From Cricetibacter osteomyelitidis (GTDB taxonomy: Bacteria; Pseudomonadota; Gammaproteobacteria; Enterobacterales; Pasteurellaceae), in contig NZ_SLYB01000004.1 of assembly GCF_004340985.1 (NCBI RefSeq), positions 1 through 64,000 on the forward strand: a stretch of 64,000 nt of DNA. Reading direction: 5' to 3'. The notes below the pieces were generated by a model. The model was not told the origin of the DNA and did no database searches. It worked only from the letters and a program-made list of their open reading frames with translations. The position numbers were made by a program, and so were the translations under genes. This document shows, piece by piece, positions 21,002-31,019 of this stretch. How positions within the stretch are numbered: the first letter of the stretch is position 1; every line of letters starts with the position of its first letter.

Positions 21002-22348
21002 ATGTCTCAATATGCATCAGTTGAAGACTTTTTAGCAAAAGTCCAACAACGTGACGGCAACCAACCGGAATTTTTACAAGCTGTTCGTGAAGTATTAACT
21101 TCAATCTGGCCATTTATCCAAGCCAATCCGAAATATCAATCTCAAGCACTTTTAGAGCGTTTGGTCGAACCGGAGCGTGCATTCCAATTCCGTGTAGCCT
21201 GGACTGATGATAAAGGTCAAACCCAAGTCAACCGTGCATTTCGCGTACAATTCAACAGTGCTATCGGTCCATTCAAAGGCGGTATGCGTTTTCACCCTTC
21301 AGTGAACTTATCTATCTTAAAATTCTTAGGTTTCGAACAAATTTTCAAAAACGCCTTAACTACATTACCTATGGGTGGTGCTAAAGGTGGTTCAGACTTT
21401 GACCCGAAAGGTAAATCAGACGGTGAAGTAATGCGTTTCTGCCAAGCCTTAATCGCTGAATTATATCGCCACATTGGTCCGGATACAGACGTTCCGGCGG
21501 GCGACATCGGTGTAGGCGGTCGTGAAGTGGGCTATCTTGCAGGTTATATGAAAAAATTATCTAACCAAGCTGCTTGTGTATTCACCGGTCGTGGTTTGTC
21601 ATTCGGCGGTTCATTAATTCGCCCTGAAGCAACGGGTTACGGTTTAGTGTATTTCGCTCAAGCGATGTTGGCAGAAAAAGACGACAGTTTCCAAGGTAAA
21701 ATCGTGTCCGTATCCGGTTCTGGTAACGTTGCACAATATGCCATTGAAAAAGCCCTTCAATTAGGTGCGAAAGTGGTAACTTGTTCAGATTCATCCGGTT
21801 ATGTGTATGACAAAGACGGCTTCACTGCAGAAAAATTAGCGGCATTAATGGAAATCAAAGAAGTGAAACGTGGTCGTGTGAAAGATTATGCGGAACAATT
21901 CGGTTTAGAATACTACGCGGGTGAACGCCCTTGGAGCGTGAAAGTAGATATCGCATTGCCTTGTGCGACCCAAAACGAATTAGAATTGGCGGATGCAAAA
22001 AAATTAATCGCAAACGGCGTCCAATTAGTGGCTGAAGGTGCGAATATGCCGACCACTATCGAAGCAACCGACGCATTCTTGGCAGCAGATGTATTATTCG
22101 GACCGGGGAAAGCCGCAAATGCGGGCGGTGTAGCAACTTCAGGTCTTGAAATGGCTCAAGGTTCGCAACGTTTATACTGGAGCCGCGAGGAAGTGGATGC
22201 AAAATTACACAACATCATGTTAGACATTCACGCTAACTGTAAAAAATACGGTTCAAACGAAGGCAAAAACATCAACTATGTTGTAGGCGCAAACATTGCG
22301 GGATTCGTGAAAGTAGCTGATGCCATGCTGGCGCAAGGCGTGTATTAA
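21002..22348 (+). CDS. gdhA: NADP-specific glutamate dehydrogenase
   Basis: A 448-aa hexameric enzyme that makes glutamate from 2-oxoglutarate and ammonia. The substrate-binding KGGMRFHPSV and the catalytic Lys region LPMGGAKGGSDFDPKGKSD are intact. The nucleotide fold carries SGSGNVAQYAIEKALQLGAK. Length and start (AAGGAAT 8 bp upstream) are normal. It is a single gene, followed by a terminator. Confidence 0.97.
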   Translation: MSQYASVEDFLAKVQQRDGNQPEFLQAVREVLTSIWPFIQANPKYQSQALLERLVEPERAFQFRVAWTDDKGQTQVNRAFRVQFNSAIGPFKGGMRFHPSVNLSILKFLGFEQIFKNALTTLPMGGAKGGSDFDPKGKSDGEVMRFCQALIAELYRHIGPDTDVPAGDIGVGGREVGYLAGYMKKLSNQAACVFTGRGLSFGGSLIRPEATGYGLVYFAQAMLAEKDDSFQGKIVSVSGSGNVAQYAIEKALQLGAKVVTCSDSSGYVYDKDGFTAEKLAALMEIKEVKRGRVKDYAEQFGLEYYAGERPWSVKVDIALPCATQNELELADAKKLIANGVQLVAEGANMPTTIEATDAFLAADVLFGPGKAANAGGVATSGLEMAQGSQRLYWSREEVDAKLHNIMLDIHANCKKYGSNEGKNINYVVGANIAGFVKVADAMLAQGVY

Positions 22349-22368
22349 TCATTAAAAACTCTCAATTT

Positions 22369-22402
22369 AATGACCGCACTTTTTTAAAAAAGAGCGGTCA
22401 TT
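22369..22402 (+). terminator. gdhA terminator, uptake-signal derived
   Basis: AATGACCGCACTTTTTT pairs with AAAAAAGAGCGGTCATT, then a T-run. One arm is a perfect uptake signal and the other has one change. Confidence 0.85.
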
Positions 22403-22413
22403 TTTTATAATTT

Positions 22414-22429
22414 TTTGAAGCCGATCACA
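22414..22429 (+). promoter_or_regulatory. probable CRP site upstream of the DASS transporter
   Basis: TTTGA-N6-TCACA matches the CRP half-site rule with one change in the left arm. TATAAT lies at 22445-22450 and TATATT at 22480-22485. CRP control of dicarboxylate uptake would make sense but is inferred. Confidence 0.5.
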
Positions 22430-22551
22430 TTTTTGAAAAATAATTATAATATTTTTAACGCTTTCGTTACATTTATTGTTATATTGGCATACAAATGACG
22501 TGTGTATTCGTCATTCGCTCCTATTTTAATTACTAGAAAGGAACAATAATT

Positions 22552-23949
22552 ATGAGCATTACAACATCACCACAACAAACCGGCAGTATTTTCAGCCGAA
22601 ATGCAGTTATTCTGCTGTTGGATATCATATTGTTTTTTATTTTATTAAAAACCTTACCTTTTGATGTAAAAGCAAACAAAGGCTTGGCATTATTAGTGTT
22701 TATCGGCGTACTTTGGCTCACTGAAGCCTTGCATGTTACCATTACCGCATTATTAGTTCCGGTGTTGGCCATCGCTCTTGGTTTAGTGACGACTAAAAAC
22801 GCATTGGTTGGCTTTGCCGATCCGACCATTTTCTTATTCTTCGGGGGCTTTGCCTTAGCGGCCGCATTACATATTCAAGAATTGGATAAACTCATTGCCA
22901 ATAAAATTATGGCTCTCGCTCGGGGTAAATTATTCCTGGCGGTTATTTACTTATTCAGTGTCACCGCATTTCTTTCCATGTGGATGAGTAACACCGCTAC
23001 CGCCGCAATGATGTTGCCATTGGCAATGGGGATTTTAAGCAAACTGGATCGTATCCAATACCACAACACTTATGTATTCGTGTTGCTCGGTATCGCTTAT
23101 AGTGCCAGTATCGGCGGTATGGGAACGTTAGTAGGTAGCCCGCCAAACGGTATCGTAGCCTCTAACCTGCATCTTTCATTCTCCGATTGGATGCAATACG
23201 GTATTCCGGTTATGCTGCTGTTAATGCCGATTATGATTGGCACACTGTACGTGATTTTAAAACCAAAATTTAAATCGACTTTTGAGCATAAATTTGAAAG
23301 CATTCCAATGAACAAACAACGTGTTGTCACCTTGGTTATTTTCACTGCTATTGCGCTTTGCTGGATATTCAGCAGCAGAGTCAATCCGCTCCTTGCCGGT
23401 TTGTTCGGTTTAGAAGGCAAAATTGCCAGCTTTGACAGTTTAGTCGCATTAAGTGCCGCAATCATTCTATGTGCCAGCAAAGTGGTTACTTGGCGACAAA
23501 TTCAAGATAATACGGAATGGGGCGTATTAATGTTGTTCGGCGGCGGTTTAACATTAAGCTCCGTACTCGGTCAAACCGGAGCCAGCAAAATTATGGCGGA
23601 CGGTATTGTGTCTTTAATTCAAGGCGGACATTTCTATATCATCGGCTTAGTGGTTGCGACGTTCATCGTGTTCTTAACGGAATTCACCAGCAACACCGCA
23701 GCCGCTGCATTATTAGTGCCAATATTTATCTCTATTGCGGAAGCTATCGGTGTTCCGCCTATCGGCCTGGCATTGATTATCGGCTTCGGCGCATCCTGTG
23801 CCTTTATGTTACCGGTGGCCACTCCGCCAAACGCGATTGTATTCGGTTCCGGTCAAATCAAACAAAGCGAAATGGTCAAAGTGGGGATTTGGCTGAATAT
23901 TATGTGTATCCTTTTAATTGCCACAATCGGCTATTTATTCTGGTTATAA
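22552..23949 (+). CDS. SLC13/DASS-family anion (dicarboxylate) symporter
   Basis: A 465-aa inner-membrane protein with about 11-12 hydrophobic helices. Both SNT substrate/sodium motifs are visible (MSNTATAAMMLP and TSNTAAAALLVP). So is the C-terminal signature ASCAFMLPVATPPNAIVFGSG. It probably imports di- or tricarboxylates such as succinate or malate with sodium; the exact substrate is not readable. It is a single gene. Confidence 0.88.
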   Translation: MSITTSPQQTGSIFSRNAVILLLDIILFFILLKTLPFDVKANKGLALLVFIGVLWLTEALHVTITALLVPVLAIALGLVTTKNALVGFADPTIFLFFGGFALAAALHIQELDKLIANKIMALARGKLFLAVIYLFSVTAFLSMWMSNTATAAMMLPLAMGILSKLDRIQYHNTYVFVLLGIAYSASIGGMGTLVGSPPNGIVASNLHLSFSDWMQYGIPVMLLLMPIMIGTLYVILKPKFKSTFEHKFESIPMNKQRVVTLVIFTAIALCWIFSSRVNPLLAGLFGLEGKIASFDSLVALSAAIILCASKVVTWRQIQDNTEWGVLMLFGGGLTLSSVLGQTGASKIMADGIVSLIQGGHFYIIGLVVATFIVFLTEFTSNTAAAALLVPIFISIAEAIGVPPIGLALIIGFGASCAFMLPVATPPNAIVFGSGQIKQSEMVKVGIWLNIMCILLIATIGYLFWL

Positions 23950-23966
23950 TCAATCGCTTTTACGCA

Positions 23967-24001
23967 AAAGGGACATCATACGATGTCCCTTTCGTTTTTT
24001 A
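23967..24001. terminator. bidirectional terminator
   Basis: AAAGGGACATC pairs with GATGTCCCTTT (23967-23992), followed by CGTTTTTT. It lies between converging transporter and prmA genes. Confidence 0.9.
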
Positions 24002-24004
24002 AGA

Positions 24005-24886
24005 TTATTTCAACTTACCGGTAATCCGACACCATTCCTCTTTCACTGCGACAGGTTCAAGATCAAATTTTTCCGCATAAGCCTCACACACCGATTGCGC
24101 CTGAGTTTCTAAAATACCGGATAATCCTAAATCGCCGTTCGGTTTCACTAACTCACTAATCACCGGATAAAGTGCTTTTAGCGGACCGGCAAGAATATTT
24201 GCTACCACTACATCAGCTTTCAGATTCGCCGGTTTATCGTCAGATAAAAACAACTGCAAACGATCTGCTACACCATTTTGTTCCGCATTATTACGACTGG
24301 CAAGAATCGCTTGCGGATCGATATCAATTCCTACCGCACTTTTTGCTCCAAGCTTCAACGCAGCGATAGCTAAAATGCCGGAACCGCAACCGAAATCAAT
24401 CACGGTTTTGCCTTGCAAATCTAAGCTGTCCAGCCATTGTAAGCACAATGCCGTGGTCGGATGCGTACCCGTACCGAATGCCAAGCCCGGATCAAGCATA
24501 ACATTCACCGCATTTTGATCCGGCACTTCGCGCCAGCTTGGGCAAATCCACAACCGCTTACCAAATTGCATTGGGTGGAAGTTATCCATCCATTCCCGTT
24601 CCCAATCTTTATCTTCGATTTGTTCGATTTTATATGCCGTTTCTGCAGTCAAATATCCGCCAGCCGCTAATAATGTAACCACTTCGTTCATATTGGTTTC
24701 TGCATCAAACAAGGCAATCACATCCGTATTGCCCCATAAACGAGTCTCACCAGGTAACGGCTCAAAAATAGGCGTATCCTGGCTGTCCATAAAAGTGACG
24801 GAGACCGATCCTATTTCCGCTAAAAAATCACTGATCGCTTCTGCTTTTTCATTTGTGCTGTTTAGGCGAATTTGTACCCAAGCCAT
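24005..24886 (-). CDS. prmA: ribosomal protein L11 methyltransferase
   Basis: A 293-aa SAM-dependent methyltransferase that trimethylates L11. The N-terminal substrate-recognition domain starts [19 protein letters not shown]. The catalytic domain has [12 protein letters not shown] and SAM motif [16 protein letters not shown]. It directly follows panF (adjacent, no gap), the usual panF-prmA order. Confidence 0.96.
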   Translation of the reverse strand: MAWVQIRLNSTNEKAEAISDFLAEIGSVSVTFMDSQDTPIFEPLPGETRLWGNTDVIALFDAETNMNEVVTLLAAGGYLTAETAYKIEQIEDKDWEREWMDNFHPMQFGKRLWICPSWREVPDQNAVNVMLDPGLAFGTGTHPTTALCLQWLDSLDLQGKTVIDFGCGSGILAIAALKLGAKSAVGIDIDPQAILASRNNAEQNGVADRLQLFLSDDKPANLKADVVVANILAGPLKALYPVISELVKPNGDLGLSGILETQAQSVCEAYAEKFDLEPVAVKEEWCRITGKLK

Positions 24887-26332
24887 TTATGCTTCCTTAT
24901 TATTAAGATTTTTTTGTTTACCCAATTGATTTCCCACCAAAAACGCCACTAAACCGAATAATAAAGCAGGCACGATGGCATGGAAATTGAAGATTTTAAT
25001 TTCTAATGCAGTGAGTAAAATATAGCTGCCTAATCCTACGATCATTGAGCAAATCGCGCCACCGGCGTTGGCTTTTTCCCAGTATAAGCCGAATAAAATC
25101 ACCCATAAAAAGGTGGTTTCCAAACCGCCTAAAGAAAATAAATTCAGCCAAATGAGCATATCGGGCGGATTGAGTGATGCAATAGTCACTAACACGGTAA
25201 GTGCAAGTGTCGTAAGAGTGGAAAGTGCTTTAATACGTCGCTCATTTTTTAAGGCTTGCGGTTTAAAACGCAGGTATAAATCTTTAATTAATGTGGAGGA
25301 TGCCTGAATCAGCATTGAGTCAATGCTTGACATCACCGCGGCCATCGGTGCGGCAAGGAAAATACCGGCAATCACCGGAGGCAATACTTGAATCATTAAC
25401 GCCGGAATAATTTTATCGGTCACAGTTAAATCCGGTACAATCGCACGCCCCAATGCACCGGCTAAGTGCATACCGAGCATTAATACGGCAATCACGACAG
25501 TGCCGATAATCATACCGCTGTGCAATGCTTTGCTGTCTTTATAAGAAATCGCCCGTACTACAGTATGCGGTAAGCCGAGTAAACCGAAACACACCAACAC
25601 CCAAAAAGAAGCCATAAAGGTGAAATCCAACGGGCGACTTTCGATGCCGTAAGGGGTGATTAAATTCGGATCGATTGCAACAAGTTTATCCATAATTTGA
25701 CTGACACCGCCACCGGCATAAATCACGCCTCCCAGTAACAATGCCGTCCCAATCATCATTACAATACCTTGTAAAGTATCGGTGAGAACCACAGCACGGA
25801 ATCCGCCGATAAATGTATAAACGCCCACCGTAATAGCGAAAATCAGTACGGATAGTTGATAGTCAATATTCAGTGTTGTTTCCAATAACCGTCCGGCCCC
25901 GATAAATTGCACGGACATCATTAAGAAAAAGGAAAACAGCAAAGACAGGCTTGCCAGCAATACAATATAAGGATTTTTGTAACGGGAATATAAAATATCG
26001 TTTAAGGTCAAGCTATTATGCTCTCTTGCCCACATTGCAAATTTTTTACCCAATACGCCTAACGTAAATAATACGGTCGGCACTTGAATCATCGCAAGCA
26101 GCACCCAACCCAAACCGAATTTATACGCAGCACCGGGCCCGCCGATAAAAGAACTGGCTCCCACATAAGTTGCAGCCGTGGTCATTGCCAGCACAAATCC
26201 CGATACGGCACGATTGCCGAGATAATATTCTGTGAAAAAATCGCCTTTTTGTCGTTTGCGATAAGCATAAGAAGCAATCACAAATACCACGATTAAATAG
26301 AGAATCACCGGCACTAAAATACTCATATTCAT
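24887..26332 (-). CDS. panF: sodium/pantothenate symporter
   Basis: A 481-aa sodium:solute symporter (SSSF) with about 12-13 transmembrane helices. Markers are FFTEYYLGNRAVSGFVLAMT and the SSSF-type stretches AATYVGASSFIGGPGAAY and GFRAVVLTDTLQGIVM. It imports pantothenate, the precursor used by CoaBC in this same window. It starts one base into the last codon of yhdT and ends where prmA begins, forming a yhdT-panF-prmA run. Confidence 0.95.
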   Translation of the reverse strand: MNMSILVPVILYLIVVFVIASYAYRKRQKGDFFTEYYLGNRAVSGFVLAMTTAATYVGASSFIGGPGAAYKFGLGWVLLAMIQVPTVLFTLGVLGKKFAMWAREHNSLTLNDILYSRYKNPYIVLLASLSLLFSFFLMMSVQFIGAGRLLETTLNIDYQLSVLIFAITVGVYTFIGGFRAVVLTDTLQGIVMMIGTALLLGGVIYAGGGVSQIMDKLVAIDPNLITPYGIESRPLDFTFMASFWVLVCFGLLGLPHTVVRAISYKDSKALHSGMIIGTVVIAVLMLGMHLAGALGRAIVPDLTVTDKIIPALMIQVLPPVIAGIFLAAPMAAVMSSIDSMLIQASSTLIKDLYLRFKPQALKNERRIKALSTLTTLALTVLVTIASLNPPDMLIWLNLFSLGGLETTFLWVILFGLYWEKANAGGAICSMIVGLGSYILLTALEIKIFNFHAIVPALLFGLVAFLVGNQLGKQKNLNNKEA

Positions 26333-26571
26333 TATGAATGATCCTCCAAATCAATTTGACGAAACAGCCCTTTAATACAAGCATACACCACTGCGGTAAA
26401 CAGAATCGGCAAATAAATGCAGGATAATTCAAACCATAACGGAAAACCGAGCAATCCTTGCCGGCCTTGAGGTAAATAAGCACAAACACACCAACCGATC
26501 AAATATAATAGGGTTAAAGCAAACGCCCATCGTGCTTCCTTGGTGGCTTGTTTATAACGAGTGTCAGTCAT
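26332..26571 (-). CDS. yhdT: YhdT-family small membrane protein
   Basis: A 79-aa protein with two hydrophobic helices (WAFALTLLYLIGWCVCAYL and WFELSCIYLPILFTAVVY). It is the standard partner gene upstream of panF, with which it overlaps. Its function is not known; a role as a PanF accessory subunit is only inferred from context. Confidence 0.9.
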   Translation of the reverse strand: MTDTRYKQATKEARWAFALTLLYLIGWCVCAYLPQGRQGLLGFPLWFELSCIYLPILFTAVVYACIKGLFRQIDLEDHS

Positions 26572-26583
26572 TGTACTTGCTCC

Positions 26584-27063
26584 TTAGTTATTTTTCTGAC
26601 ATTTCATTTGATCTAAAGTATCGCCTAATGTCACATCCAAAAGTGCGGTCGGTTTTTGGGAATTTTTGATTACTGTTAACGTACCGCAATCAGTATTTTG
26701 TGACACCGACTGTTTATAATTCGTTTTTTGATTAGTTAAGGCATAAAGCCTGTGATTGGCGGTTTTAAATTGCACTTTGTAACCTTTTTCGCTGGCAACC
26801 TCCGCCAGATTCTGCTGTACCTGATCAAGCGGCATAACCATTGATGACAGTAGATAATGCAGCTGATGATTATCCTTATCCGCATAAGTAAAACGGCCAT
26901 ATACTAATGTCTTACGTTCCGTTTTCACCAAATCAAAGAGCTGATTTTGATAAGTTAACCGCTTGGGAATAAGTAGTGAAAAAGACGAGCGTTGCTTATC
27001 TTTATCGGAAGCACAGCCGATTAAACAAAGTGCGGTTAGAATCAGAAAAGATTTTTTTAACAT
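26584..27063 (-). CDS. hypothetical lipoprotein
   Basis: A 159-aa protein with a lipoprotein signal peptide (MLKKSFLILTALCLIGC, Cys17). The mature part is hydrophilic and has no motif I recognise. Two further Cys residues (TDCGTL, MKCQKN) could form a disulfide. Probably periplasmic and membrane-anchored. It lies between accC and yhdT on the same strand. Confidence 0.8.
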   Translation of the reverse strand: MLKKSFLILTALCLIGCASDKDKQRSSFSLLIPKRLTYQNQLFDLVKTERKTLVYGRFTYADKDNHQLHYLLSSMVMPLDQVQQNLAEVASEKGYKVQFKTANHRLYALTNQKTNYKQSVSQNTDCGTLTVIKNSQKPTALLDVTLGDTLDQMKCQKNN

Positions 27064-27080
27064 TTTATTTAACTCACAAA

Positions 27081-27110
27081 AAAATAGGAATAACAGCTCA
27101 TTCCTATTTT
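27081..27110. terminator. terminator after accC
   Basis: AAAATAGGAAT pairs with ATTCCTATTTT around an 8-nt loop, just past the accC stop and before the lipoprotein gene. Confidence 0.75.
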
Positions 27111-27126
27111 TATTGATTAATCCAAA

Positions 27127-28473
27127 TTAATCATGCATTCCTAATTTTTTCTCAAGGTAGTGAATATTGGTTCCGCCTTTTTGGAAATTTTCATCGGTCA
27201 AAATCTGATGATGCAACGGAATGTTGGTTTTAATGCCGTCAATAATGGTTTCATCTAAGGCATTGAGCATACGACGAATTGCAATATCACGGTTATCACC
27301 AAAAGAGATTAATTTTGCGATCATTGAATCATAATGTGGTGGCACGCTGTAGCCGCCATATACGTGCGAATCCCAACGAATCCCCAAGCCGCCCGGTGCG
27401 TGCAAGTGAGAGACTTTACCCGGTGAAGGCAAGAAAGTTTTAGGATCTTCCGCATTAATACGACATTCAAACGCATGACCTTTCACTTTAATATCTTCTT
27501 GTTTATAAGATAACGGCAAACCTGCGGCAATACGCAACTGCTCTTTCACCAGATCCACGCCGGTGATCATTTCCGTTACAGGATGTTCTACTTGAATACG
27601 GGTGTTCATTTCGATGAAATAGAACTTACCGTTTTCATATAAAAACTCAAATGTACCCGCACCGCGGTAACCGATTTCCACACAAGCTTTCGCGCAACGA
27701 GAACCGATATCGCGACGCACTTCTTCCGTAATTCCCGGAGCCGGTGCTTCTTCCACTACTTTTTGGTGGCGACGTTGCATTGAACAATCGCGTTCAGCCA
27801 AATAAATCGCATTACCGTGGGTGTCGGCCAATACTTGAATTTCGATATGACGCGGATTTTCCAAATATTTTTCCATATACACCATATCGTTATTAAATGC
27901 GGCTTTCGCTTCGGCTTTGGTCATCGCGATGGATTCTTCCAATGCTTCATCGCTACGTACCACACGCATACCACGCCCGCCGCCGCCGCCGGAGGCTTTA
28001 ATAATAATCGGATAACCGATTCGGTTAGCAATTTCTTTATTTTTAACAATATCCGAACTTAGCGGACCGTCAGAACCCGGTACACAAGGTACGCCGGCTT
28101 TTTTCATTGCATTGATAGCGGATACTTTATCACCCATCAAGCGAATGACATCTGCAGTCGGACCGATAAAAATAAAACCGGAACGCTCGACCTGCTCGGC
28201 AAAATCCGCATTTTCAGATAAAAAACCGTATCCCGGGTGGATTGCATCCGCACCGGTAACTTCCGCAGCGGCAATGATCGCCGGAATATTTAAATAACTT
28301 TTCACTGACGGAGCTGGACCGATACAAATGGTTTCGTCTGCCAATAAGACGTGTTTTAAATCACGATCTGCGGTGGAATGTACCGCGACGGTTTTGATAC
28401 CAAGCTCTTTACATGCGCGTAAAATACGCAATGCAATTTCGCCACGGTTGGCAATAACAACTTTTTCTAACAT
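27127..28473 (-). CDS. accC: biotin carboxylase, acetyl-CoA carboxylase subunit
   Basis: A 448-aa enzyme that carboxylates the biotin of AccB using ATP and bicarbonate, the first step of fatty-acid synthesis. It has the ATP-grasp glycine-rich loop [14 protein letters not shown], the HIEIQVLAD stretch, and the catalytic region [16 protein letters not shown]. Normal length. It lies downstream of accB, separated by a hairpin. Confidence 0.98.
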   Translation of the reverse strand: MLEKVVIANRGEIALRILRACKELGIKTVAVHSTADRDLKHVLLADETICIGPAPSVKSYLNIPAIIAAAEVTGADAIHPGYGFLSENADFAEQVERSGFIFIGPTADVIRLMGDKVSAINAMKKAGVPCVPGSDGPLSSDIVKNKEIANRIGYPIIIKASGGGGGRGMRVVRSDEALEESIAMTKAEAKAAFNNDMVYMEKYLENPRHIEIQVLADTHGNAIYLAERDCSMQRRHQKVVEEAPAPGITEEVRRDIGSRCAKACVEIGYRGAGTFEFLYENGKFYFIEMNTRIQVEHPVTEMITGVDLVKEQLRIAAGLPLSYKQEDIKVKGHAFECRINAEDPKTFLPSPGKVSHLHAPGGLGIRWDSHVYGGYSVPPHYDSMIAKLISFGDNRDIAIRRMLNALDETIIDGIKTNIPLHHQILTDENFQKGGTNIHYLEKKLGMHD

Positions 28474-28535
28474 TTTCTTTATTCCGTTTTCTTATTTCGT
28501 ATATTGAAAACTTGACCAGGCGATTTTGCCTAATT

Positions 28536-28559
28536 AAAAATAGGTGGGCAAGCCCACCT
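28536..28559 (-). terminator. hairpin between accB and accC
   Basis: AGGTGGGC / GCCCACCT (28542-28559) makes an 8-bp GC-rich stem followed, on the minus strand, by ATTTTTAATT. It could partly terminate transcripts after accB and set a higher AccB:AccC ratio. Confidence 0.65.
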
Positions 28560-28570
28560 GATAAAGCAAC

Positions 28571-29032
28571 TTATTCGATGACGATTAATTTCTCGTCAAA
28601 TTCAACCGGCGTGCCGTCTTCAACCAAAATGGCTTTTACCACACCCGCTTTGTCCGCTTCAATACGGTTCATCATTTTCATTGCTTCCACGATACAAAGT
28701 GCATCGCCGACTTTAACGGTTTGACCAACTTCAACAAATGAAGGGGCATCCGGACTTGGGCTGCGATAGAAAGTACCTACCATCGGGGAGCGTACGATAT
28801 GACCGGAGATTTCATCACTTGCTGCAGGTTCTACAGCCACCGGTGCCGATGCAGCAATCGCAGCCGCTGTCACAGGCGCCGGCGCCGCCGCAGGAATACT
28901 ATATTGCATCGCTGTCGGAGCCGGTGTCCCACGGCTAATACGAACGGATTCTTCACCTTCAGTGATTTCCAGTTCCATAATGCCCGCTTCTTCTAATAAT
29001 TCGATAAGTTTTTTGATTTTACGAATATCCAT
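28571..29032 (-). CDS. accB: biotin carboxyl carrier protein of acetyl-CoA carboxylase
   Basis: A 153-aa carrier. The N-terminal dimerisation part is [20 protein letters not shown]. An Ala/Pro-rich linker covers roughly residues 45-70. The C-terminal biotinyl domain has the biotinylation motif EAMKMMN, with Lys as acceptor. First gene of accB-accC. Confidence 0.97.
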   Translation of the reverse strand: MDIRKIKKLIELLEEAGIMELEITEGEESVRISRGTPAPTAMQYSIPAAAPAPVTAAAIAASAPVAVEPAASDEISGHIVRSPMVGTFYRSPSPDAPSFVEVGQTVKVGDALCIVEAMKMMNRIEADKAGVVKAILVEDGTPVEFDEKLIVIE

Positions 29033-29204
29033 AATTTGATCCGTTTGTTGTCTATAAAATTATAAATCCGACCGCACTTTACCACATAAAATTCATTCAA
29101 AAGTGCGGTCAAAAATAAGGAAATTTGTATCAGCTGCCAAGATTACCTGATTTTTAGCATTTTGGCGACAAAATTCTCAAAAATTTAACCAAAATCTACG
29201 AAAA

Positions 29205-29657
29205 TCAGCTTTTTTTAGCTAAAAATTGTAATGCATAATGAAAGGCGAATTCATATCCCTGAGCACCCAAACCGCAAATAACCCCTTCCGCCACATCACT
29301 AAAGTAAGAATGATGACGAAAGGGTTCGCGTTTATGCACGTTTGATAAATGCACTTCCACAAAAGGAATCGACACTGCAAGCAAAGCATCACGCAATGCC
29401 ACGCTGGTGTGGGTAAAAGCAGCCGGATTGATAATAATAAAATCAATTTTAGCGAAACTTTGATGAATCCGCTCAATCAGTTTTTCTTCGCTGTTTGCCT
29501 GAAAACAACTCAACTCCACCGCGTTTTCAAAAGCCAATTCCTGCATTCTGGCTTCAATGACCGCTAAAGAAAGCGAACCGTAATGCTTCGGTTCGCGCAT
29601 CCCCAACATATTTAAGTTCGGCCCATTTAACAACAAAATCCGTGCTTTTTCCTGCAT
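29205..29657 (-). CDS. aroQ: type II 3-dehydroquinate dehydratase
   Basis: A 150-aa dodecameric enzyme of the shikimate pathway. It has [16 protein letters not shown], the catalytic Tyr in [24 protein letters not shown] and the His of [18 protein letters not shown]. It lies upstream of accB with a 172-bp gap that contains two opposed uptake signals, so a separate accB promoter is likely. Confidence 0.97.
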   Translation of the reverse strand: MQEKARILLLNGPNLNMLGMREPKHYGSLSLAVIEARMQELAFENAVELSCFQANSEEKLIERIHQSFAKIDFIIINPAAFTHTSVALRDALLAVSIPFVEVHLSNVHKREPFRHHSYFSDVAEGVICGLGAQGYEFAFHYALQFLAKKS

Positions 29658-29738
29658 AATCTGTTCCTTTTTGAGTTTACGGAATTATAACGACTTTCAC
29701 AATAAATGTGGTCGTATCTGTGGCGGTTAGTTTACGCT

Positions 29739-29795
29739 ATTTTAATGCAAAGTGCGGTAAATTTCTGAGAAAATTACCGCACTTTGCATTAAAAT
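29739..29795. terminator. long uptake-signal dyad at the 3' end of the srl operon
   Basis: The arms ATTTTAATGCAAAGTGCGGT and ACCGCACTTTGCATTAAAAT are perfectly complementary, continue a few bases further in, and surround an ATTTCTGAGAAAA-type loop. It should be a strong bidirectional terminator. A 35-bp core nearly identical to this one recurs at 34636-34674, on the other side of the srl operon. Confidence 0.8.
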
Positions 29796-29811
29796 AAGAT
29801 TGATATCGTGG

Positions 29812-30576
29812 TTAATCCGCTAAAATCACATTAATCCCTTTTTCCAGTAATGCTTGGTAAATTTTTTTATCCAGACCGCTATCTGTAATTAGGGTATTGA
29901 TTTTTTCTATAGGGCAAACTACATTCGGACTTCGACGGTTAAATTTTGATGAGTCTGTTAGCACAATAATTTTAGCTGCCGCATTACACATTGCTTTACT
30001 CACGCCATGTACTTCATTAAACGTGGTTAATCCTAAATCCAGATCAAAGCCATCAGTCCCGATGAACAATTTATCAAAAGAAAATTTAGCTACGGTAGAT
30101 TCGGCCAAAATGCCGTGGTAAGAACCTGATTTTGGACGATACGTGCCGCCTGTCATTAGTAATTCATAGTCTTTATTAGAATTAACTAAAGCATTCGTAA
30201 TCGGTAAGCTGTTTGTCATTATAGTAAGATCGGTGACGGCCATAAACGGGATCATTTGTAGTACGGTACTACCTGAATCCATAATAACGGAATCACCGTC
30301 TTTTAATAATTTAGCGGCTTCATAAGCAATCTTTTTCTTAATCTCCAGATTGATATGTGCTTTATTAATAATAGGTAATTCCACTTCATCATTATTTGAT
30401 GCAAGCACCACACTTCCATAAGTTCTTAACACTTTACCTTCGGTTTCAAGTGCAGTTAAATCTTTACGAATGGTAGTGCCCGTAGTTTTAAAATAGAAGG
30501 CAAGATCATCTACAGGTGTTCTACCGTTAAGCTGTAAATAATCTAGAATCGCTGATTGTCTTTCTTTGGGTTTCAT
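29812..30576 (-). CDS. srlR: DeoR-family regulator of the sorbitol operon
   Basis: A 254-aa repressor with an N-terminal helix-turn-helix (DDLAFYFKTTGTTIRKDLTALE) and a C-terminal sugar-phosphate-binding DeoRC domain (DSVIMDSGSTVLQMIPF, LFIGTDGFDLDLGLT). It is the last gene of the srl operon, as GutR/SrlR is elsewhere. The inducer is probably sorbitol-6-phosphate, inferred from context. Confidence 0.88.
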   Translation of the reverse strand: MKPKERQSAILDYLQLNGRTPVDDLAFYFKTTGTTIRKDLTALETEGKVLRTYGSVVLASNNDEVELPIINKAHINLEIKKKIAYEAAKLLKDGDSVIMDSGSTVLQMIPFMAVTDLTIMTNSLPITNALVNSNKDYELLMTGGTYRPKSGSYHGILAESTVAKFSFDKLFIGTDGFDLDLGLTTFNEVHGVSKAMCNAAAKIIVLTDSSKFNRRSPNVVCPIEKINTLITDSGLDKKIYQALLEKGINVILAD

Positions 30577-30600
30577 AAAACCTAATCTCTTTGCTATAAA

Positions 30601-30960
30601 CTACTGCAAATGAATGGCTTGTGCGAGTGCTTCCTGATATGCCGGTTTATTTGGAAATAGTTCTGCCGGTATAATCTCGCCGTGCAGCAACCCTAACAAT
30701 GCGGGGATCTGCTCCGGTCGAGCAAAAACGGTATAGCCTTTCATTAACAATGAACCTGTAACACGCTGATTTTTATCAAAAGCCACCGCAATAACAACTT
30801 TAGGTTTAAATCGTCCCGCCGTACGACCCACGCCCACCTTGCCGAGCTTACATAACTGTTCAAATGCTTTGTTAAAACGAGTAATTTGCCACCATCCCAA
30901 AATGATTTGCAAAATCCACGCGATAACCGCAATAACTATCAGTGCATTAATCGTATTCAT
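30601..30960 (-). CDS. srlM: glucitol operon activator GutM
   Basis: A 119-aa protein with one N-terminal transmembrane helix (ALIVIAVIAWILQIILGWWQI) and a conserved GRFKPKVVIAVAFDKNQRV stretch typical of GutM. It is located, as in E. coli, between the metabolic genes and srlR. It is thought to activate the operon; the mechanism is unclear. Confidence 0.9.
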   Translation of the reverse strand: MNTINALIVIAVIAWILQIILGWWQITRFNKAFEQLCKLGKVGVGRTAGRFKPKVVIAVAFDKNQRVTGSLLMKGYTVFARPEQIPALLGLLHGEIIPAELFPNKPAYQEALAQAIHLQ

Positions 30961-31019
30961 TCGGATTATCTCATAATTTAAAAGAAAAAGGTTAGATTTT
31001 AATTTAATATTCCTATTAA

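Noticed and set aside
23517..24002. 161-codon plus-strand frame overlapping the DASS transporter
   Set aside because: It is a +1-frame shadow of a clearly recognisable membrane transporter, rich in Arg and Tyr, with no initiation signal of its own.
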